The notes beneath the pieces are model-generated. The model was not told the origin of the DNA. It ran no database searches and saw nothing but the letters and a program-made list of their open reading frames with translations. Shown here piece by piece: positions 17,508-26,467 of a DNA stretch of 64,000 nucleotides; within the stretch, counting starts at the first letter, position 1; each line of letters opens with the position of its first letter. Origin of the DNA: Mycobacterium sp. 852013-50091_SCH5140682 (GTDB lineage Bacteria > Actinomycetota > Actinomycetes > Mycobacteriales > Mycobacteriaceae); assembly GCF_001665685.1 (NCBI RefSeq), contig NZ_LZTB01000009.1, positions 30,794 to 94,793 of the forward strand, written 5' to 3'. A program made the translations under genes and the position numbers.

Positions 17508-18308
17508 TCAGCCGGTTTGGGAGGGAGCCTGAAGTTCGATGAAGTCTTGGGCCTCCCACGCCCGCGTACGGTAGGCCTGCTGCACTTCGTCGATGTAGCC
17601 CAGCGCCATATCGCTGCGCCAGTTCCCCGCGTACCACCGGCCGAGGCAGCCCCACAGGTCGCCCGCCTGGTAGCGCGACTTGGGTGGTTGATCGGCCAGC
17701 CACTGCTCCTGTCCCTCGAAGCAGGTGCGCCACACCCCGAGGGTGTAGTCGAGGTTGTACGCAGTCGACTGGGACGCCTCCGGGAAGGCGTCAACGAAGT
17801 ACCGGTACTTCACCTGCAGGATCCCGACGCTCTGGGCGCATCCAGGTTCGCCATCTCCGCCGGGAACGTGACCGGGAGCGCACCACCGGGTGTCAGTGGT
17901 GAAATCGCCAACCTGGGTCATGAACCAGCTCGACTCCCGCACGGCCTGGGCTCGGACCACGTCGGGATCAATTCCCCATTTGCACGCCGCCCACTGGATG
18001 ATCTCATCGGTGGTGCCGCTGTAGTCGCCGCTCACTCGTGACAGGAGGCCCGGCAGTGGCTTCTGGCGCCCACGGGTCTGGTTGAAAGGGATGTTGGCAG
18101 GCCGTATTTCCCCTCCTGGCGTTACCTGCCCAGCGCATGCGGCATCGCTCGGAAGGCTCTGGCCGGGCGGGAGCGTCAGGCCGGCGGTGACCGGGGCGCG
18201 TATGGCAGCCGGTGTGTGCACAGCGCTCGATACGCTCCGGCCGCATGCCAGCAACAGCGGCCCTAGGAGGAGCACGCCACAAACCCGGCTTATCTGGTCG
18301 CGCCTCAT
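17508..18308 (-). CDS. Putative lipoprotein with lytic-transglycosylase-like motif
   Basis: The 266-residue protein has an N-terminal signal with lipobox LLLAC (Cys22), a low-complexity linker and then a domain around residues 95-240: WGIDPDVVRAQAVRESSW, a glycine-rich connection, and QSVGILQVKYRYF. The ES followed by SVGILQV resembles the catalytic Glu and the following SxGllQi motif of SLT-type transglycosylases. It may cleave peptidoglycan for polymer export, or bind glycan only. It heads the operon that continues with GT4 and FkbM. Confidence 0.65.
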   Translation of the reverse strand: MRRDQISRVCGVLLLGPLLLACGRSVSSAVHTPAAIRAPVTAGLTLPPGQSLPSDAACAGQVTPGGEIRPANIPFNQTRGRQKPLPGLLSRVSGDYSGTTDEIIQWAACKWGIDPDVVRAQAVRESSWFMTQVGDFTTDTRWCAPGHVPGGDGEPGCAQSVGILQVKYRYFVDAFPEASQSTAYNLDYTLGVWRTCFEGQEQWLADQPPKSRYQAGDLWGCLGRWYAGNWRSDMALGYIDEVQQAYRTRAWEAQDFIELQAPSQTG

Positions 18309-18493
18309 TTCACCGTCCTCGATTCGATACCAAGGCTAACGCCGGGTCGGGCGTAATTGTCGATGTTGGAAGTGGCCGATCGAGCGATCTGACGAGAGCC
18401 GGACGTCGGCGGTTCGACGGGACCATCTGGCTTCAACCATGGCTAATCCCAGCGATCGGGGCCAACCGCTTGGTAGGCTCCGGGCAGCATGTG

Positions 18494-19405
18494 ATGAGGT
18501 GTACGTTGCCCGATCTCCCAGCTGCGGTCCAGCAGGTCAATCGACTGGCCAACCGCGCCAAGCGCCAAGCGCTTTTCCGAGTCCCTCTTGTGCAGCGGCT
18601 GGCCCACGAGCGGTACGAACGGCGACTCCGCCGATACGTTTCCTGCCTGCCGGCACTCGGGGAATCTCATCGTGAGGTGGTCGCCCAAATCCGTGACAAA
18701 GGCGTGCATGTCACGACGCTCGACGAATTGGATCTGCCCGGTGCCGAGCTCGTGAAGGAGCCGCTGGAACGGTTCGTCGAAGAATTGGCGGCTCGGACTG
18801 CGACGTCGAGCACACTGCGCCCGTCGCGATCGGAACTCCTGACCGAGCTCGATCTTTGGCGATTCGGTCTCAACGAGCAACTGCTCGACATCGTCGAGAA
18901 CTACCTGGGCTTGCCTGCCCGCTATTACGGTCCGGATGTACGCCGCGAGGTGGCCGACGGGCGTCCTCCGCACGACGTTCGGCAGTGGCATCGCGACATC
19001 GAGGACTATCGCGTGCTGAAAATACTGGTGTGGCTCAACGAGGTCGACGCCGACGGCGGACCGTTCGCATACGTCAGGCGGGCCCGCAGCGAGGAGGCAG
19101 TCGAACGGCTCCGCTATGTCGGAGGCTTCGTCTCGGACGAGAAGCTCCGGTCGATCGTGCCGCAGGACGAGTGGCGCCTGGCGGCGGGGCCGAAGTGGAC
19201 AGTCGTGATGCCTGATACCGCCAAGGTGCTCCACCGCGCAACCCCACCTCGGGCTCGCGACCGATACTCGGTAACCTTCACGTGGACCTCCCGCCGGCCG
19301 ATCAAGACGCAGCCTATGGAAGCGTTTGCACCCGACCAGATCCAAAGGATCCGTGAGGGTCTCAGCGCCCGCCAACTCGCCTGCTTGCCGCGCGCCCTGG
19401 CCTGA
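18494..19405 (+). CDS. Phytanoyl-CoA dioxygenase (PhyH)-like 2OG-Fe(II) oxygenase
   Basis: About 303 residues from ATG 18494 (GTG 18491 is an alternative; the open frame runs further upstream). The metal site is visible as WHRDIEDYRVLKILVWL (HxD) and a distal VLHRATPPRARDRYSVTFTW with His and the 2-oxoglutarate-binding Arg, as in PhyH-like dioxygenases. The N-terminal third is helical and basic. It is divergent from the lipoprotein gene. The substrate is unknown; location suggests hydroxylation of a sugar, lipid or peptide part of the envelope polymer. Confidence 0.7.
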   Translation: MRCTLPDLPAAVQQVNRLANRAKRQALFRVPLVQRLAHERYERRLRRYVSCLPALGESHREVVAQIRDKGVHVTTLDELDLPGAELVKEPLERFVEELAARTATSSTLRPSRSELLTELDLWRFGLNEQLLDIVENYLGLPARYYGPDVRREVADGRPPHDVRQWHRDIEDYRVLKILVWLNEVDADGGPFAYVRRARSEEAVERLRYVGGFVSDEKLRSIVPQDEWRLAAGPKWTVVMPDTAKVLHRATPPRARDRYSVTFTWTSRRPIKTQPMEAFAPDQIQRIREGLSARQLACLPRALA

Positions 19406-19409
19406 TGGC

Positions 19410-19428
19410 ATCCGCGCCGAGCGCGGAT
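19410..19428 (+). terminator. Hairpin directly after the PhyH-like gene
   Basis: ATCCGCGC (19410-19417), a three-base loop and GCGCGGAT (19421-19428) form a perfect 8-bp hairpin starting four bases after the stop codon. No U-tract follows. Confidence 0.5.
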
Positions 19429-19513
19429 CGGAAACTGAGCACTTTGACGGGAGAGTGCTCAGGCTGCGGGGGCGATGTCGGGGATCGAAACCGAACTCTC
19501 GCCACGGCGCCAG

Positions 19514-19548
19514 CGGCGGCACCGTACGGGTCAGGTACGGTGCCGCCG
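19514..19548. terminator. 14-bp hairpin between convergent genes
   Basis: Bases 19514-19527 pair exactly with 19535-19548 around the loop GGGTCAG (outer strand CGGCGGCACCGTAC). It is the strongest hairpin in the 252-base gap between the PhyH-like and amine oxidase genes and can act for both strands. No U-tract. Confidence 0.6.
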
Positions 19549-19657
19549 TCCGGGGCAAGCGTGACCGAGCCATAACCCCGAAATGGCTGTGCCACAAGCC
19601 AGGATGCTCGACGTTTGGCGGCAGCGAAGCCGGCGCGTGTTGTTTCGGTGGATAAGG

Positions 19658-21046
19658 TCATCGCTCTACGACCTCTCGCGAGAGAGTCGTCGACTCGGCG
19701 CCGTGGATCAACTCGGTGGCGACGCGTCGGCCCGACCTGATCGCGCCCTCCATCAGGCCGAAAAATTCCAGGCTGGTTTCGGTTCCCGCCCAATGGACAC
19801 GATCGTGCGGTGCGGTGAGAGTCGGGCCAAGTCGCAGCCAGTCGCCGGGGCCGAACAGAGCGGCATAGCATCCCCTGCTGTATTTCTGGGCCAGCCAGTC
19901 GGTGATCGTGCATCGCGTCGGTGGGGGTAACTGCGGAAAGAGCCGGTGGGCGTGGGCCAGGGCCGCGCCCCGCTGCGCGGACAACGGCAGCCCCGTGAAG
20001 GTGAATGCCGCTGCGCCGGTGATGAATCCTGTGAGTACACCGGCAGACTCATCCGGCGGAGAGTCATCGACCGTGGACAGCAACGGCCCGTTGGCGCTCA
20101 GCGACCATCCGGACAAGCCACGATCACGCCAGATGGGCGCGGGATAGCCCAGATGCACCTTGATCGCGCAACCACGACCCGTGAACGCGGTCGCGCGCGG
20201 CGCGCGAAGTACCGGCCGGAACTCGATCCGCTGCGCCAGAAGAGGCGGTATCGCCACGACCACCCGGTCCGCTCGATACTCGGACCGCGTGCCATCAACG
20301 TCCTGAACACATTGCACCACAACACCGTCGACGTCCTGATGGATCACGCAAACGGGATGCTGCAACCGCACCCGGTCGCCAAGCCGTTCAGCAAGCGCCA
20401 GACACAATAGGTGCACGCCGCCGTCGATGCGCCACCGCCGGGCCCCGCCCTCGAAGGCATCGAGATAGTGGATTCCTCCGCGGGAGCGGAGATAGAAGGC
20501 CATGTGGAGAGCAGAGATCGCCGCCGGATCAGCCGCCATCATCTCGCCGATGTACAACGGGAACAAGGTTTGCGCATCGGGATGTTTGACCTCGTGGGCA
20601 AGCCATCTCGCGGCAGACATCCGATCGAGTTGTCGCGCCTGCGGGCTCTGCCACGGCGCGTCCGCGTCCACCTGATCGACGAGTGCCTCAAGGCGATCGA
20701 ACAGACCGTCGAGCGCGACAGCGTTCAGGGGCGGCACCCGACTCGGAGTTGTCGTGCGACGGCCGGCCAGCAGGAAAGTGCTGTCACCCTCTACGTCGGT
20801 TGAGACCAGGCCGAGTCCGCACTCCTGCACCAACCCGAGCAGCTCGGTGTGCCGCACGCCCAGATAGGCAGCCCCTCCGTCGGCCACGACACCTTCTGAC
20901 ACCGGGACGCCGCGCATCCGGCCTCCCACCCGATCACGCGCCTCAAGCACGGTGACATCAACACCCGCTGCGGCCAAATCCAGAGCAGCTGTCAGCCCGG
21001 CCAGACCGGCACCGACGACAACGACACGCATGCCCGTCGCGGTCAT
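19658..21046 (-). CDS. Flavin-containing amine oxidase family protein
   Basis: The 462-residue protein has the FAD motif MRVVVVGAGLAGLTAALDL near the N terminus, the following LEARDRVGGRM, a substrate domain with a cysteine- and glycine-rich middle part, and the C-terminal HWAGTETSLEFFGLMEGAI, all characteristic of the FAD-dependent amine oxidase family (PF01593). The substrate is unknown. The start is placed at the ATG 15 bases before MRVVVV; a longer frame exists upstream but is not family-like, and no clear ribosome site decides it. A 256-base gap with no gene recognised separates it from glmS. Confidence 0.83.
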   Translation of the reverse strand: MTATGMRVVVVGAGLAGLTAALDLAAAGVDVTVLEARDRVGGRMRGVPVSEGVVADGGAAYLGVRHTELLGLVQECGLGLVSTDVEGDSTFLLAGRRTTTPSRVPPLNAVALDGLFDRLEALVDQVDADAPWQSPQARQLDRMSAARWLAHEVKHPDAQTLFPLYIGEMMAADPAAISALHMAFYLRSRGGIHYLDAFEGGARRWRIDGGVHLLCLALAERLGDRVRLQHPVCVIHQDVDGVVVQCVQDVDGTRSEYRADRVVVAIPPLLAQRIEFRPVLRAPRATAFTGRGCAIKVHLGYPAPIWRDRGLSGWSLSANGPLLSTVDDSPPDESAGVLTGFITGAAAFTFTGLPLSAQRGAALAHAHRLFPQLPPPTRCTITDWLAQKYSRGCYAALFGPGDWLRLGPTLTAPHDRVHWAGTETSLEFFGLMEGAIRSGRRVATELIHGAESTTLSREVVER

Positions 21047-21302
21047 GACGTTACCGCGGAAAATTTGGCGAAACTCCCCTTCGTAGAATGGTTTTCGACG
21101 AGGCCCTTCCCCGTCGATTCCACTCCGAGACCGCACGGAATCGCGCCGAGAGTCACGGCACAGGTCGCGGGAACCCTACGGAAGATGTGAGCACTGTGGC
21201 CGACGCTCATCGGCTTGCTCCATTGCTGTCGTGGTAAGCTGCGGCAGGCCGCGTCCCCGCCCGCCCTGGTTGCCAGACACCCGCCCCTGGATCTATTCCG
21301 TG

Positions 21303-23090
21303 TCACTCGACCGTCACCGACTTGGCGAGGTTCCGAGGCTTGTCAACGTCTCGCGCCAGCGCTAATGCGAGTGTGCGAGCCAGTATTTGAAGTGGAACGA
21401 CGCTGGTGAGTGGACCCCACGGCAGCTGCGGATTGTCGGCCAGCGGCACCAGGGCGTCGGCCGGTCCGATCGTGATCGCACGTCCCCCGCGGGCCCTCAC
21501 CTCAGCCACGCAGGTGGCGAGTTTAGGGTCACCGCTATCGATGATGATGACAGGAGTTCCGTTATCGATCAATGCCAATGGACCATGTTTGAGTTCGCCT
21601 GCCGGGCAGAGTTCAGCCCAGCGATAGGTGAGTTCCTTCAGTTTCAGTGCGCCCTCAGCGGCGTAAGGCAGCCCGGTGCTCCTGGCGAGAAAAACCACAC
21701 CAGACTCGGATGTCATACCATCAGCTAGCTGGGGGACAATGCATTTCGATGTGGTTATCGCTGCGGCCAGCTGATCGGGCAGACGTAGAAGCTCATCGAC
21801 AAGACACTGTGCCGACGCCGTAGAGAGTCGGCGTAAAGCGACCATCGCCGAAATCATCACCGCCGAACCGGCAACGACCTGGCACACAAACGACTTGGTC
21901 GCCGCAACGCCGATTTCGGTGCCCGCGTTGCACAACACCACCGCATCCGCTCGACGGGTCAACGTGGAATGCGCATTGTTGGTGACAGCGAGGAGGGGCG
22001 CAGCCGTGATTCCGTGGGATTCGACTGCATGAAGAACATCGGCGGTTTCACCGGACTGACTGATCGCGAGTCGCAAAGTACGCGGCTCCAGGATGGAATC
22101 GCCGTCCTCGCTTCCCACACAACTGGTCACCGGCAGCCCACCGATACGACGTACCAGATTGCCGAGCACCTGGCCGGCGTTCAACGAAGTGCCGCAACCT
22201 ATGACGTGGACACGGTCGAAGGACTCCAGGTAAAGATCCCGCCACAGCGCACCGCTGGCAACAGCCGGGGCCACCTCGTCGAGCACTCGAGCGACCACTT
22301 CGGGTTGTTCGTCGATCTCCTTGGCCATGTAGTCGGAGTAGCCGTTGAGTTCCACGACGCCTTGGCGCAGCAGACATCGAGACGCGGCACGAGGTGCGGT
22401 GTTGAGTTCGTGATTTCGCCAGCGCTCGGTGAAGCCCAGTTCGACGACGTCGCCGTCCTCAAGGGCCCGGAACTCGTCGGTCCAATCAGCGATCGCAGCG
22501 ATGTCGCTCGTTGCGAATTGGCCGTGCCGAGTACTCGCAACGAGAAGCGGCGAGTGATCGGCTGCAACCACGAGCCGACCAGTGCAGTGCTCGAGGACCG
22601 CGATGGCCCAGGAACCTTGGAGTGCAACGAGAGCAGCTTCGACTGCTTCGAACAGGTCGCCGCACATCCGCCGTTGATCCTCGATCAAGTGACACAACAC
22701 CTCGCTGTCGACATCCGAGGCGAACCGGTGACCCGATATCAGAAGTGCGTGTCGCAGCCGGTCTGCATTCTCGATGATGCCGTTGTGCACGAGGCTGATC
22801 TCGCCGAAACAGTCGACGTGCGGGTGTGCATTATCTTCTGTCGCCGAGCCATGCGTGGCCGAACGTGTGTGGCCGATTCCGACGCCGTCCAGTTCCGCAC
22901 CGGTGCGTTCGCTCAGCCGCCGATCCAAGGCGTCAACCCGCCCGACGGCACGCAATCGCTCGACTCCGCCATCGTTGGTCCTGACCGCCACCCCGACCGA
23001 GTCGTAGCCACGATATTCAAGACGGCGCAACGCAATACGGAGATATTCGATTGCCGGCCCCGACGTCCGACAGGCGATGATGCCACACAT
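21303..23090 (-). CDS. glmS: Glutamine--fructose-6-phosphate aminotransferase (extra GlmS)
   Basis: The 595-residue protein begins MCGIIA with the N-terminal nucleophile Cys, has LRRLEYRGYDSVGVA, GHTRSATHG and HNGIIEN of the glutaminase domain, two SIS domains (VIGCGTSLNAGQVL; SQSGETADVL; TEIGVAATKSFVCQV) and ends DVDKPRNLAKSVTVE. It makes glucosamine-6-phosphate from fructose-6-phosphate and glutamine. The housekeeping mycobacterial glmS normally lies elsewhere among cell-wall genes, so this is probably a second copy dedicated to the polysaccharide locus, but that cannot be checked from one window. Confidence 0.95.
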   Translation of the reverse strand: MCGIIACRTSGPAIEYLRIALRRLEYRGYDSVGVAVRTNDGGVERLRAVGRVDALDRRLSERTGAELDGVGIGHTRSATHGSATEDNAHPHVDCFGEISLVHNGIIENADRLRHALLISGHRFASDVDSEVLCHLIEDQRRMCGDLFEAVEAALVALQGSWAIAVLEHCTGRLVVAADHSPLLVASTRHGQFATSDIAAIADWTDEFRALEDGDVVELGFTERWRNHELNTAPRAASRCLLRQGVVELNGYSDYMAKEIDEQPEVVARVLDEVAPAVASGALWRDLYLESFDRVHVIGCGTSLNAGQVLGNLVRRIGGLPVTSCVGSEDGDSILEPRTLRLAISQSGETADVLHAVESHGITAAPLLAVTNNAHSTLTRRADAVVLCNAGTEIGVAATKSFVCQVVAGSAVMISAMVALRRLSTASAQCLVDELLRLPDQLAAAITTSKCIVPQLADGMTSESGVVFLARSTGLPYAAEGALKLKELTYRWAELCPAGELKHGPLALIDNGTPVIIIDSGDPKLATCVAEVRARGGRAITIGPADALVPLADNPQLPWGPLTSVVPLQILARTLALALARDVDKPRNLAKSVTVE

Positions 23091-23332
23091 CAGCGGACTC
23101 CCCGCTCGAATCGCTCACGGAAAGAAACAGCCTGAACCGATTGAAGACAACCAAAGGCGTGATTGCAGGTGTGCCCGACTACCTGTATGCCGACCTCGGG
23201 GAGCCGCCAGATTGGTCGACAGCGACGCCACGTGGTGGTCGCGAGTTAACCAATACCGCATTCATCCACTATCGATGGCTGAAAGCCATTGGTACATGGA
23301 CCTTCAGAGCGATTTTTGGGATGTATCAGGGT

Positions 23333-23348
23333 CTAGTTCGGGAACTAG
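23333..23348. terminator. 7-bp palindrome over the LuxR-type gene stop
   Basis: CTAGTTC (23333-23339), GG, then GAACTAG (23342-23348) forms a perfect stem that includes the stop codon of the LuxR-type gene. The surrounding 23091-23344 gap holds no gene I can support. It could be a weak terminator or a protein site. Confidence 0.3.
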
Positions 23349-24259
23349 TTCGCGGGTGAATCTTCGGCGTACAGCATCGTCCGGGCGAGGGCAGCTGCCT
23401 GCGCCCGCGTGCTCACGCCAAGCTTGGCCAGCAGGCTGTGGACGTGGTTCTTCACGGTATGCACGGCGATGCAGAGTTCCGTCGCGATTTCCAAATTCGA
23501 ACGACCTACCACCAGCATCCTCAAGATCTGGGCCTCGCGCTCCGTAAGGGCTAGTTCTTTTGTCGCAGACTGCCGCTGCGATGCGAGTGACGAGAGCCTT
23601 CTGAGCAGAATGCCCGAGATCCCTGTTGAACACGAGAACTCACCCACAGCAACCTTATGTATCGCTACAATTAGATTCTCGAGCGACTCGGTCCGTACGT
23701 GATAGCCGGCAACACCCAACTCGGCGCACGAGACTATCTCGGTTTCGTCATCCTCTGATACGCCGATAACCACCACTCGGACGTGCGGGCTGGATTTCAG
23801 AGCCTGCCGCAGCAACATCCCGCTGTCGCGAGTCGTCATGCTCACCAAGATCACCCGCGGCAACGCTTCTTCCAACGCCGCCCGCATGGAGGACAAGTCC
23901 CACGCGAGCCCCGAAGTCACGGCGCCGTGCGAGGCGAGAACAGCGGCCAGGTACTCACGGTGGAGGGCGTTGTCGTCGACAATCAGAGTTCGCACTTCGC
24001 GCAGCATTCCCGGGCCGTCCGCGCATTCCTGGTACGACTCGGCACTATCGCCTACGGTCGCCGATGCGTGGCGATCGACCAACCCCCCGGGTACGGCAAA
24101 GAACGAACGCGGGTTGGCCGGTCGGTAAACGTTGCCCGCGGCAACTCCATACATCAAATCGGCCTCATCAGCAGGGTCCATCCCCCGCCCGGCGTCCGCG
24201 GCGACCGCCATCGCGGCCTGAGACAGAGGAGCCACTGGGCTGACTTGCAAATCGTCCAT
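23345..24259 (-). CDS. LuxR-type transcriptional regulator with atypical receiver domain
   Basis: The 304-residue protein has an unusual 85-residue N-terminal part, a receiver-like domain (about 88-205, starting VRTLIVDDNALHREYL) and a C-terminal LuxR helix-turn-helix (LTEREAQILRMLVVGRSN, then IAVHTVKNHVHSLLAKLGVS). In the receiver the acidic pair D95-D96 is present, but the phospho-acceptor position reads VILVS140, a serine, and the usual K-P turn is GYHVRT. It is therefore probably not controlled by ordinary phosphorylation. ATG 24007 (residue 85) is an alternative start that gives a normal NarL-like length. It lies between the polysaccharide locus and GAF-ANTAR genes and could regulate the former. 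Confidence 0.82.
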   Translation of the reverse strand: MDDLQVSPVAPLSQAAMAVAADAGRGMDPADEADLMYGVAAGNVYRPANPRSFFAVPGGLVDRHASATVGDSAESYQECADGPGMLREVRTLIVDDNALHREYLAAVLASHGAVTSGLAWDLSSMRAALEEALPRVILVSMTTRDSGMLLRQALKSSPHVRVVVIGVSEDDETEIVSCAELGVAGYHVRTESLENLIVAIHKVAVGEFSCSTGISGILLRRLSSLASQRQSATKELALTEREAQILRMLVVGRSNLEIATELCIAVHTVKNHVHSLLAKLGVSTRAQAAALARTMLYAEDSPAN

Positions 24260-24272
24260 CTCGACAGTCCGA

Positions 24273-24380
24273 TCAAATCGCCCAGAGACGTGACCCCCGC
24301 GGACCCGGGGTCCACTGCGGAGACACCCATCGCAAATCCCGCTCGGACACGCGACTGGGCACCGCAGATCTTTTTGCCAT
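24273..24380 (-). CDS. Short ORF upstream of the LuxR-type gene, possible leader peptide
   Basis: ATG 24380 has GGGAGG eight bases upstream, a good ribosome site in a region with few. It encodes 35 residues (MAKRSAVPSRVSERDLRWVS, then a short tail) and stops 13 bases before the regulator start, whose own ribosome site is weak. No family is recognised. It may couple translation of the regulator or be a small protein; it could also be chance. Confidence 0.35.
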   Translation of the reverse strand: MAKRSAVPSRVSERDLRWVSPQWTPGPRGSRLWAI

Positions 24381-25019
24381 GTCTTCGACCTCCCGCTGGA
24401 TCACCGACAAATGATGACGCTCGTCGCGGGGTCCTGGCGACAATGTTGTTTGATTAGCCAAGTTCGTTACGGTGCACTGACCGAGAACGTGTTCCAAACA
24501 CTAGCATATTCACGATTCATTGCCAAAAATGCGCTTACTGGTGAATTTCAAGCGCATGGACCGGTGCCCCAAGTCTCGCTGCGCACCTTCCTGACCGTCC
24601 CGTCAACCCGACATGGAGACGACGCGTTCACGGGCTGTCATGGGCGTAAATTCGCAGGTAAACAGTGGTAAAATCTATCGTCGCAGACGACGGGGTCGAG
24701 GACTTCCCACGATAGGTGCACTGCGACAACACGCGGGACAATCAGCTATCACACAGGCCGCCTCCGACCGCCGCCTGATGGCGTTTGTTAGTAGTATCAA
24801 AGTTTTCTAGAAAGTCTCCAGCAAACTAATTTTTTTCGATCACAAAATTATTTAACGCGCCAGCTACTTAGCCAGGCTGACTGTGGCCTTGCGTTGTCAA
24901 CGACATGCCTCTCCCTTGCGCAGACATCCATCCACTGGTCGAGCCCCGAGCGGCAGCCTGGCGGTACTGTCACGCGCGTAGAGCCGTGGCTTGACCGATG
25001 GACAGAACGGGAGCGAGCC
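24381..25019. other. Non-coding stretch with AT-rich segments
   Basis: No convincing gene was found in about 640 bases. Two parts, roughly 24440-24540 and 24780-24855, are clearly more AT-rich than anything else in the window, including a T-run at 24829-24835. It probably holds the promoter of the LuxR-type gene and could mark an old insertion or recombination edge. Open frames here have no family features or ribosome sites. Confidence 0.6.
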
Positions 25020-25600
25020 ATGAACGCACCAGATCCGCTGGAGCGAGGTTTCTCGGCGCCTTCGGACCGCGGCGCACAAAGATGACGCACGTCGGCTATG
25101 CGAGACCTGCGTGGGGATCCTTCCGGTGGCGAGGGGCCTGGTGTGGATGCGATCGATTCCGGTCAGCCGATCCTGGTGGCGGATCTGGCCGCCGCGTACG
25201 AGCGATGGTCGATGTTCGCCTATGAGGCTGCCGCGATCGGAGTCGCGGCGATGTATGCCCTGCCACTACAGGTCGGGGCGATCCAGGTAGGTGTCCTCGA
25301 TCTGTACCGAAATACCCGTCCGGAACTCGCCGCCATCGATAACACCGACGGCGTTGCGATGGCCGACATGGTGACCAGCATTCTGCTCAGCGGGGCTGAG
25401 GTGACGCGCCGGTGGATTCCCTGGGGTCGCTGTGGGACCAGCCCCTGCAAACTCGCGAGGTTCACCAGGCAACCGGGATGGTCGTCGCGCAACCAGGCGT
25501 GAGCGCACGGGAGGCGTACGCGCGCATGCAGGCCTATGCCTATTCCCATCAACGCTTGCTCAGTGATGTCGCTACCGACGTTGTATACACCGTCGGCTGA
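25020..25600 (+). pseudogene. Decayed GAF-ANTAR regulator pseudogene
   Basis: Pieces of one GAF-ANTAR protein lie in order but in different frames. MNAPDPLERGFSAPSDRGAQ (from 25020, stop at 25083) is followed by RLCETCVGILPV (from 25093, another frame), then SGQPILVADLAAAYERWSMF and ALPLQVGAIQVGVLDLYR (third stretch), and then LWDQPLQTREVHQATGMVVA and the ANTAR end (from about 25412, a further frame). The middle of the GAF domain is missing. At least three frameshifts and one deletion make it non-functional. GGGAG before 25020 shows the old start. The intact GAF-ANTAR gene next door is only distantly similar, so this is not a fresh tandem duplicate. Confidence 0.75.
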
Positions 25601-25726
25601 GGTTCACCCCAGAATCAGACACCAACCCCGGTACGGATCCTGGCCCGTCGGCCGGCGATGACTCCGTGAGCAAACGTTGACCACTGCAAGCGATGGGGCA
25701 AAGATTGATGTGTAAGGGAGCAGTGG

Positions 25727-26452
25727 ATGGACCGTTACGAGCAACTCGCGGGTGCATTCGTCGGGCTCGCGGACACACTTGTCGCGGACTACGACGTCGC
25801 CGAGTTCGCTCAGCGCCTCGTCGACAGGCTGACAACTTTGCTGCCGGTATCCGAGGCGGGCATCATGCTCGGTGACGGGAACCAACACCTGCACGTATTC
25901 GCCTCCAGCAGCGAAAGCACGCGGCTGCTGGAACTCCTACAAGTCGAAGCAAACGCCGGCCCATGTCTAGAGGCCTACTTCACCCGGCAAACCGTGCCGG
26001 TACCCGAAATCCAGGAAACACGGGACCGCTGGCCCGCATTCGCCGAGTGCGCCGCCGAGTACGGTTTCTCGGCGGCGTTCGCGCTTCCGCTGCGGTTGCG
26101 CGAAGAGAGTGTCGGCTCTGTAAATCTCCTGCGCACCCAGCCGGGTCCAATGTCAGCAAGGGACCTCGCGGTGGGTCAGGGGCTGTCCGACGTCGCCGCT
26201 GTCGGGATACTGCACCACCGCATCCTCATGCGCGCTGAGGTCGTCAACCAGCAGCTGCACAGCGCTCTCAATACGCGGACGATCATCGAGCAAGCCAAGG
26301 GTGTGCTCGCCGAACGCGGCGGGATCGACATGGATAAATCATTCGCGCTACTTCGCGCGCACGCGCGACGAACCAATCAACGACTGGCTGATCTGGCGCG
26401 CGCCGTGGTAGACGGTGTGGACACGGCCGTGATTCTCGATCCCGGGCCCTGA
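25727..26452 (+). CDS. GAF-ANTAR regulatory protein
   Basis: The 241-residue protein has an N-terminal GAF domain (about 10-165; VSEAGIMLGDGNQHLHVFAS, then AGPCLEAYFTRQTVPVPEI) and a C-terminal ANTAR three-helix domain (about 175-230; LNTRTIIEQAKGVLAERGGI, then LLRAHARRTNQRLADLARAV). ANTAR domains bind paired hairpins in RNA and prevent transcription termination; GAF domains sense ligands. Both halves look intact. The target RNA is not evident. It is transcribed towards the convergent ESX-substrate genes. Confidence 0.92.
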   Translation: MDRYEQLAGAFVGLADTLVADYDVAEFAQRLVDRLTTLLPVSEAGIMLGDGNQHLHVFASSSESTRLLELLQVEANAGPCLEAYFTRQTVPVPEIQETRDRWPAFAECAAEYGFSAAFALPLRLREESVGSVNLLRTQPGPMSARDLAVGQGLSDVAAVGILHHRILMRAEVVNQQLHSALNTRTIIEQAKGVLAERGGIDMDKSFALLRAHARRTNQRLADLARAVVDGVDTAVILDPGP

Positions 26453-26467
26453 CCGCAGCCGCTGCGC

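Noticed and set aside
23141..23359. A 72-codon + strand frame starting with TTG after glmS
   Set aside because: No ribosome site, no family features, and it overlaps the end of the LuxR-type gene.
24411..24671. An 86-codon + strand frame in the AT-rich stretch
   Set aside because: No ribosome site and no recognisable fold; the region looks non-coding.
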